Origin: Eopsaltria australis | Taxonomy: Eukaryota; Chordata; Aves; Passeriformes; Petroicidae | Direction: 5' to 3' | Assembly (NCBI GenBank): GCA_034509425.1 | Contig: JAVTVJ010011652.1 | Coordinates: forward strand, 7,682,001 to 7,746,000 | Length of the DNA: 64,000 nucleotides | Shown here: positions 58,036 through 64,000 of the stretch, piece by piece | How the letters are laid out: each line of letters begins with the position of its first letter | Numbering within the stretch: the stretch's first letter is position 1 | Made by a program: the position numbers and the translations under genes | The notes under the pieces: model-generated | The model's input: the letters and a program-made list of their open reading frames with translations, nothing else | Told to the model about the DNA's origin: nothing | Database searches by the model: none

Positions 58036-60184
58036 AGACACAAGTGGAGAAGAACAGAGTTGTCTTGACAACTTTATTTTGCCAAATCTGAAACTTTTGT
58101 TTCTGTAACAGGCTCTGGTAACCAAAGAGGAGGATTAACTTTCATGGTGGAGGTAGCAGCATCTTGTTGAATACAAAAGTGTCTCTCTACAGAATATCAG
58201 AAATCCACATTTTGTTTTACCTGAAAATCTTGTCCATAAAGAACTACACATCAGAGTTTGTCAGGTGAAGGGGACTAGCTTCTGCTTGGTTTTGCAGAAG
58301 TGAGCACGTGTGTGAGACTTCCTCAGTCTGGGCTAAAAGCTCTGTCCTGGGGAGGAAGGCATGGATGTATTGTGCTAGGCAAATGGAAGCAAATGGGGGT
58401 GCCCTTGAGGCTGCGCAGTGTGGATGTGACCTCTGTGGGCTGAGATTACTTTTGGAGAAAGGTGAAAATGCAAACGATGTCGAAAGTATGCAGTGATGGA
58501 AGTCTGCTGTCCCTGTGATACAGACGTGATCTTATTTTTCAAATTACTTTCACATTTTTTTCTAATGTTTATAACTTTGTGTTAGAAAGCGGAATATTTG
58601 TTAAAGAAGCATTGTCAGTGTATTGGTAGAAACAGTTGTGTCTTAAATTCCCTTCAGCCTGTTCATGCACTTTTGTGTTAGAAGTTGACATTTTATTGCT
58701 GGAAATACACTGTAAGTGTGACTAGTAGTACATAATTTCTGGTTATACAGGAGGTTAGAGCTAGAGTCTTGGGGTGGGCAAACTGCATGCTTAGAAATGC
58801 ATTTGTGAGAAATACATTTAAAGGAAATTGTGTGGTTTTGGAGCCAGTGTTTGCTGGTGTGCACAGTTCTGTCTCTAATTGGGGAAGATATGGGGTGTCC
58901 AGTCAGAGACTTCATCAGCATGGAGACACTAAGCCTGCTTTGCATTCGCCCCTCTAACTCTGCCAGTGGCTGTGTGAAACCTGCCCGGGGGCTGTTTACG
59001 GTGCACCTCTAAAGCAGAATCCTAATTTTGGTGACTAATAGCCAGAGCATGTGGCTCCAGCACCCCCCGGCTGGCAGCAGGCTCTGCCCTGGTTGTGAAT
59101 GTAGTTAGGTGGCCCCCAACTGTTTACAAGACAGCAGAGGTGAGATCTTTGATTGACAAGTCAGAAATGCATTAGATCATTCCCTCTGCCAGTCTCTGGT
59201 TCATGCTGTTAAAAATGTCAGCCTCTCCAAGTTTGAATGGCAGCCCGAGGGCCTCAGAAGCTTTTTGTTTTCTGAGATGGAAACACAAATTGGATGTGTG
59301 CCTGAGCGCTTCATCCTGGGCTGTAATTTCATCTTTTAGCTAAGAACCACAAGGTACATGAGCAAAGCACCCTGTAAACAATAATACTGGGGAAAAAAAT
59401 AAACAAGGTCGTGTTTCTGGTACGTTGATCCACTGGTGTCCTGACCTCTATCACGTTGAACATCTCCACTCTGATTGCTGTTCCCTTTGGCATTACAATG
59501 AGAGGAGATAGACTGACACAGGAGGCAAAGATTTAAAGTTGCAGTGCTGTTGCACATTCCTTGTATTGGCTATGAAATATTGAACTGCCACAATGTGACA
59601 CCTGGTTTTTTAAGCAAAGTTTCTTGTTGGAGGTGTTCAGCAGCAGTCTCTTCTGTTTTTCCTCATTTTACCACCTGGCAGGAGCAATTACAAAGGCATG
59701 AGAGGCGATACAAGAAGGAGCATAAATGAAGCCAAATTGCATAATTTTTGTGTTTGACTCCAGCCCCATTTGTGACTCAGACTTCTGGGATCTTCACTGT
59801 AGGAAGACCACGATGGTTAGCCTGGCTGGAGATTTCTTTAAATAAAGTGCCCAGTGACTATAGAAGAGCTTTCTTCAACATATTTAGGATTTTTCCCTCT
59901 TTAAATCTGGTGGCCTTTTTTGACTGGTGGTGTAACCTGTGCAGAGGCTGGATGATGCCGGGGAGCCCCAAACTCAGGGCGTTGCCAGGGTGTGCTGCAG
60001 GATCTCAGCTCTCAGGTAGCAGCAACAGCAAGAGATATTTTCTTCCTTTCAGGTGGCAAAGAAATGAAAGGGACTAGAAAGAAATCTTTCTTTGTGGATC
60101 AGTGGGAATGGGTTTGGTTGTTTTTTGGTAGCATGTCACTAATTTCTAATTACATTGAGTAATTATATTTAGTAATAGAAATTG

Positions 60185-60265
60185 GCATTTGTTCTGCACC
60201 CACATTGATCCTCAAAAGCTCCGTGTGCTTTTATTAGCTCTTTAATCTGAGTATCAAGAAATGTG
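60185..60265 (+). mobile_element. Probable MIR-type SINE fragment
   Basis: TTGATCCTCAAAAGCTCCGT followed by CTTTTATTAGCTCTTTAATC resembles the MIR core middle with its CTCAAAGCGCTTT block. Short and diverged. Confidence 0.4.
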
Positions 60266-60646
60266 ATGGTGTCTCTCACTGCGAAATACCACCCCAGTGC
60301 GTCCAGCACAATGATTAATTTAAACTGCGTTTTAGCTACAAGGCCTCCCTTCCTTCAGCCTCGGTAGTGATGGTCAGGTTACTCCTAATGCGCTCTTCCC
60401 GCCAAGGTGAGGGCAAGGTTTCTAGCACACCAGCACCCGTTTGGCTGTTTGGTTTAAAAAAATGAAACAAAACTCATCCGAGTTTTCCTTCCTCCCTCGT
60501 TAGGAGTCAGGAAGGTGTATAAAGCCGTAGTGACAAACGGCATATGCAGCACCGCGTTGGAGGCGTACAGGTATCTTTAAAGCTAGCTCCGGTTCCTCAG
60601 GATTGCGAACATCTGCTTGGAGGTATTGTGAAGCTCCACAATGCAC

Positions 60647-60694
60647 TAATTGAATTACTCTTTTCTGGAGTTGCAGGCTGCGCTAATTGAATTA
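60647..60694. promoter_or_regulatory. Two identical P3 paired-class homeodomain sites
   Basis: TAATTGAATTA at 60647-60657 and again at 60684-60694, with CTAATTGAATTA shared by both. Each is an exact P3 cooperative dimer site (TAATYNRATTA) bound by paired-class homeodomains such as PAX, PRRX, ALX or OTX-like proteins. Their 37-bp spacing puts them about 3.5 helical turns apart, directly before a CpG-rich island. Confidence 0.6.
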
Positions 60695-60850
60695 GAACGG
60701 GGCCGTGCGTGTGCGCGCTGCCGCGCGGGCGCGGCGCGGGGCGGGGGCCGGGCCATGGCGCGGACTGTGCTGCGCTCCCCCGGCCGCGCCCGGAACTGCA
60801 GCCCCGGGCCCCGCCGAGCGCCGCAGCCGCAGGGCTTCGGTGCTTAAATA
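60695..60850. promoter_or_regulatory. Orphan CpG-rich island inside BTRC intron 2
   Basis: About 150 bp dense in CpG (GTGCGCGCTGCCGCGCGGGC and similar) in AT-rich intronic DNA. It includes an ATG in ideal context (GGCCATGGCG, ATG at 60755) that opens only 30 codons. It could be an alternative promoter or poised enhancer. No gene body or clear splice donor is visible. Confidence 0.5.
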
Positions 60851-62449
60851 ACATTTCAGCGCCTATTCCGCGCTGCTCCAAAGTCTACATCTTTGTCCCT
60901 TTATGTGGAGAAAGGAGGCTCTGAGAGTACCCCGCTGCAGCCCCCTCGCACCACTCACAGATGGCCCAGTGGGTTTAGATCTAGCCTAGTCCCTGTAAAT
61001 CGCTCCATTTTCACTTCGGATTTGATGGCTCCACGGGCAGTGAGGGCTTCAGAGGGAGCCAGATCAAGTTGTACCTATTTGTGCACAACTGGAAAAGAGA
61101 TAACACCAATAATTTTAATTTGAAAATGCAAATGTGGAATTTTACCACAAATTTGGAGAAGTCATGAAATATTTTCTCGTCCAGTATCTAAATTTAAGCC
61201 AATGTTAGAATTCAGTCACTCTTAGGAAATATGCAGAGATAGTTCTGAATAATTCTGTATAAGGAGAAGAAAATGAAATATTTCTTCTTTGAAATATTGC
61301 ATTTATGTGAAAACATGCAGAATTTCAGGAAACCAACCCAAACACTCTCAGTAGAAATGTGCTTGCTAAAGCTTAAAATTCATAGCTTGAAGAGATACTT
61401 TGCTATGCTGTGTTGGGTGGGTTTCTTCTTATTTCCTCTGCTTTCTGTTGACTGTTACTTACAAAGTATGTGAAAATAGTCAGATAGTCTCTTTACTGTA
61501 TTTTTTTCCTCTGCAGATAACCAGATGACTCAGTTTTCCATAAAATCTCAACTATTTTCGCTCAGTTTTATCTGTGTTTGGTAGATCATTCTGATAAACA
61601 TAAACCATATCAGAGACAAGATGGGGGTTTTTTTTGCTTTAATGGTTTCTTATATTTTGTTACATTTGAAATAAACAAAAATAATTTGCTAGAATACTAA
61701 GTAAAATTAAACTCTCCTTGTGAAAATATATAACTAATACTCCGTGATATGCATGATTCTTTTTTATGATGTTTGTGTACTTGCCCTTTGTCTGGTGATG
61801 TTAAACAGGGTTTCTAATTGCCATTAAGAATTAGCAAAATTGCTGCTATACACAGAAATCTTAGAAATTTTCAGTTACACTGAAAGTTATTTAACAACCA
61901 GCTGCCCCTCAAAACAAAAAGCAGATTTTTTGTTAAATATATGAAACAGGTTTTTGTTGCTTTTTGAGGAGAATTCCCAAAGAAGTTTATACTTTGGGAA
62001 TTCTGTTTTTCTGATTTGCTTTATGTTTATAGTTGTTTCTCTCTAGCATTTTATTTATATATTTACATATATATGTGTGTGTATAAGTATAAAAAAATGA
62101 GATTGTCAGTCTTCTTGGCTCCCTTTCTCTGTAGTCAGGTAAACTGCTTCTAGTAGCCATTGCGAATGAAATATCCAGGTAACTCATTGATCATGCCCAA
62201 ATATTTATTTAGGGCTCATTATCTAGTTCTTAAATGACTGCCAATATAATTTTTGGTACCATTGTGGAATTTTCTAGATTGTGTCTGTATATAACGAGAT
62301 CAACCATCGCCTTTTGCCCACCTTCTTCAAAAATCCTTGTGATTTATTCTCTCAAAGTACAGCCATATATCCAGCAAACAAAGGAAGCAACTCTTCATTC
62401 AGCCAATAAAGCTGCTTACGCTTCTACTCTTTCAGGAATATACCTTGCT

Positions 62450-62565
62450 CTTCTATCACATCTTCAGAGTAATAAACTGTGCAGCAACCCTTTGATGTAG
62501 GTAATAACATTTGACCTTGCAACACAGTACATTCCCTTGTGCAAATGAAGATAAACTTAACACCT
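62450..62565 (+). mobile_element. Probable MIR-type SINE fragment
   Basis: CAGCAACCCTTTGATGTAGG, then TAATAACATTTGA, CATTCCC and GTGCAAATGAAGATAAACT follow the MIR order with gaps. Confidence 0.4.
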
Positions 62566-62597
62566 TGGTGTTATGGTGGTTGTTCATTAAAAAAAGC

Positions 62598-62600
<3 letters not shown>

Positions 62601-62631
<31 letters not shown>
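62601..62631 (+). repeat. (AC)n microsatellite
   Basis: About 15 uninterrupted AC units in BTRC intron 2, with a short GTGTGT-containing stretch shortly after. Confidence 0.97.
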
Positions 62632-62635
<4 letters not shown>

Positions 62636-64000
62636 TTGTGTGTAGGATAACACACTTATATCTAGTGCCTTCTTTTGGTAAAAGTCAGAAGTGAAGATGG
62701 TCATGGTGAGATTGTCACCTTTAAAATAATGTGGGAGTGAATTTGGTGTAGCCTTAAGAGGCTGTAAATGGGAATGAATCTATTCCGTACAGTGTATAGA
62801 GTGCTTTTAAAATCAATCTATTTCTAGAAACTAAATTGTCCTGGGACCAGCTCTTGATATAAAAATTCATAGAAACCTGTTTTTCCGAGTGTGGTAACTT
62901 CTTGCCATAGTGCTGTAGTGTTAGAATTCACATTGGCCAGGTTGTTCTGTAAATTAAACAGTGACAGCTTCCCTCGGGGGAACAGCCAATGTATTTATGA
63001 TGATGTGCTGATTACACAAAATACACTGCAAGCAGAAAACAGCTGCAGAGAACAAACCTCTTAAAAGAATACAATTACAAATAGCACCCTCAGTATTTCT
63101 AGTGGTGGGAGCAAAATACAGCATGCTAATGCAGGCTTCTAGTTTGCTTCCGAAGAAGAAAAGGGATCTACAAAGAAGAGGCTGAAGTATGGTTGGATGC
63201 ACACACTGTGCCAATGTGGAGCAGCACATAATCCCTTCCTGAAGGTGAAGGGCAAGAGCACACCTTAGGCCTGCTTTTTAGCTGTCCTTGTTGCTTAAAA
63301 TTCCTGTGACTGCAACTCCAACAGCACTGGCTGGTGAGGTGTTGGGGCTCTGGCTTGTTGGTGTTCTGACTGCTGTGGTTCATACCCTGTGTCCTGGTTA
63401 ACAACTGAGATGCGATTAGATGACTCATTTATGCTACCAGTATGACCATTCTGAAACAGGAGATGCTGTAGAAAAAAAAAAGGCCCTGGTTCAAAGCTGC
63501 GTTTTCTTTTGCTTCTAATTATTGCTTTGAGGGAACTTTCGGAAATAAATTCCAGTTGTTGTTTGCACTAGCCTCTAGTGTTTTGTTTTTAAAAGGTTCC
63601 TGTTTTGTATGTGTAGGGCAAGGTCTTGTACAGTCCAGTTTAGAATAAGATGAAACCTGAAACAATATTACTGGAAGGCAGTGGAGGTGGGACTGTGACC
63701 ATAAACTCAGGACACAAATAGACCTCTGAAGTGAAAGAGGTCTTCACCTGGAAACAAAAAATGAGGAGTAACTGGAATTGCTTTGTGTAGTGGGGCTGTA
63801 TGCAAGAGAGTTGTGATAAGGACCACTGTGGTAGCATTTTCTGTGAAGGCTTGTTGAAAATGAGGAGTATGTGGCAGTGGCAGCTCCCACAGCTTCTAAC
63901 ATCTTGCTTTGGAGAGCTGGAAAAGCAAAAATCCTTCACAACTCCACAGCACATTCTATTCTTTGTCTGAGATGATCTGTCACACTTATATTGTTAAAAT

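Larger units (their letters stand above)
27250..64000 (+). other. BTRC: BTRC gene, 5' part (beta-TrCP1), truncated by window edge
   Basis: Gene body inferred from two coding exons whose peptides match the N-terminus of vertebrate BTRC. BTRC is the substrate receptor of the SCF-betaTrCP ubiquitin ligase. It binds SKP1 through an F-box and phosphodegrons (DSGxxS type, as in beta-catenin and IkappaB) through seven WD40 repeats. Only the poorly structured N-terminal leader is encoded here. The dimerisation (D) domain, F-box and WD40 exons must lie beyond base 64000. The transcription start is not visible. The left boundary given is a guess within the CpG island, upstream of the start codon. Intron 1 is about 27 kb, and intron 2 exceeds 9.2 kb and runs off the window. 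I looked for the next expected coding block (an Asn-Ser-Ser-Glu-Arg-Glu-like start) in 54.8-64 kb and did not see it. Confidence 0.9.
54769..64000 (+). other. BTRC: BTRC intron 2, partial
   Basis: Starts at the GTACTT donor after exon 2 and leaves the window unfinished. The first part, to about 57.8 kb, is AT-rich and shows no exon or recognised repeat. It then holds MIR-type SINE remnants near 57.9, 60.2 and 62.5 kb, a CpG-rich island with paired homeodomain sites at 60.6-60.85 kb, and a CA microsatellite at 62.6 kb. The last 1.3 kb shows only short A and T runs. Confidence 0.85.

Noticed and set aside
60597..60881. 94-codon minus-strand frame and 65-71-codon plus frames over the orphan CpG island
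   Set aside because: Composition-driven; overlapping frames on both strands, none with a recognisable protein.
1..64000. CRISPR arrays, prokaryotic operons or defence systems
   Set aside because: No regular direct-repeat/spacer arrays and no dense coding; the window is plainly vertebrate intergenic and intronic DNA.

Overview
The window is vertebrate nuclear DNA, most likely from a bird. Evidence for a bird: a CR1 LINE 3' end of the typical avian form (about 5540-5690), older CR1 and amniote MIR-type SINE remnants, and a sparse repeat load. No bacterial-style gene is present, and almost every open frame is spurious. The one protein-coding gene I can identify is the 5' part of BTRC (beta-TrCP1, the F-box/WD40 substrate receptor of an SCF ubiquitin ligase), on the + strand. 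Exon 1 encodes MDPAEAVLQEKALKFM (27360-27407) and the alternatively used exon 2 encodes 36 residues (54661-54768). Both have proper splice sites and matching phase. The rest of the gene (D domain, F-box, WD40 repeats) lies beyond the right edge.

Layout: 1-26.8 kb is intergenic, comparatively GC-rich DNA. From known vertebrate gene order it should be the BTRC-proximal part of the LBX1-BTRC interval. It carries two decayed Ty3/gypsy pol fragments on the minus strand (an integrase core at about 330-570 and an RNase H domain at about 14.2-14.56 kb), two CR1 pieces, microsatellites, a 71-nt homopyrimidine tract and several stretches that look like conserved noncoding elements. From 26.8 to 27.75 kb is the BTRC CpG-island promoter, with ZNF143/THAP11-like and NRF1-like motifs. 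From 27.4 to 54.66 kb is the AT-rich 27-kb intron 1. From 54.77 kb to the end is intron 2, which contains an isolated CpG-rich island at 60.7-60.85 kb next to two identical paired-class homeodomain dimer sites.

No novel multi-gene system is visible. The most interesting leads are regulatory: the P3 homeodomain pair beside the orphan CpG island, a tandem pair of RFX X-boxes at 44.69-44.76 kb, and a palindromic kappaB site at 44.42 kb inside the gene for the factor that destroys IkappaB. The two gypsy fragments are unexpectedly readable. Identifications come from reading the sequence and from memory of protein families. Nothing was searched or aligned by computer, so element boundaries are approximate.
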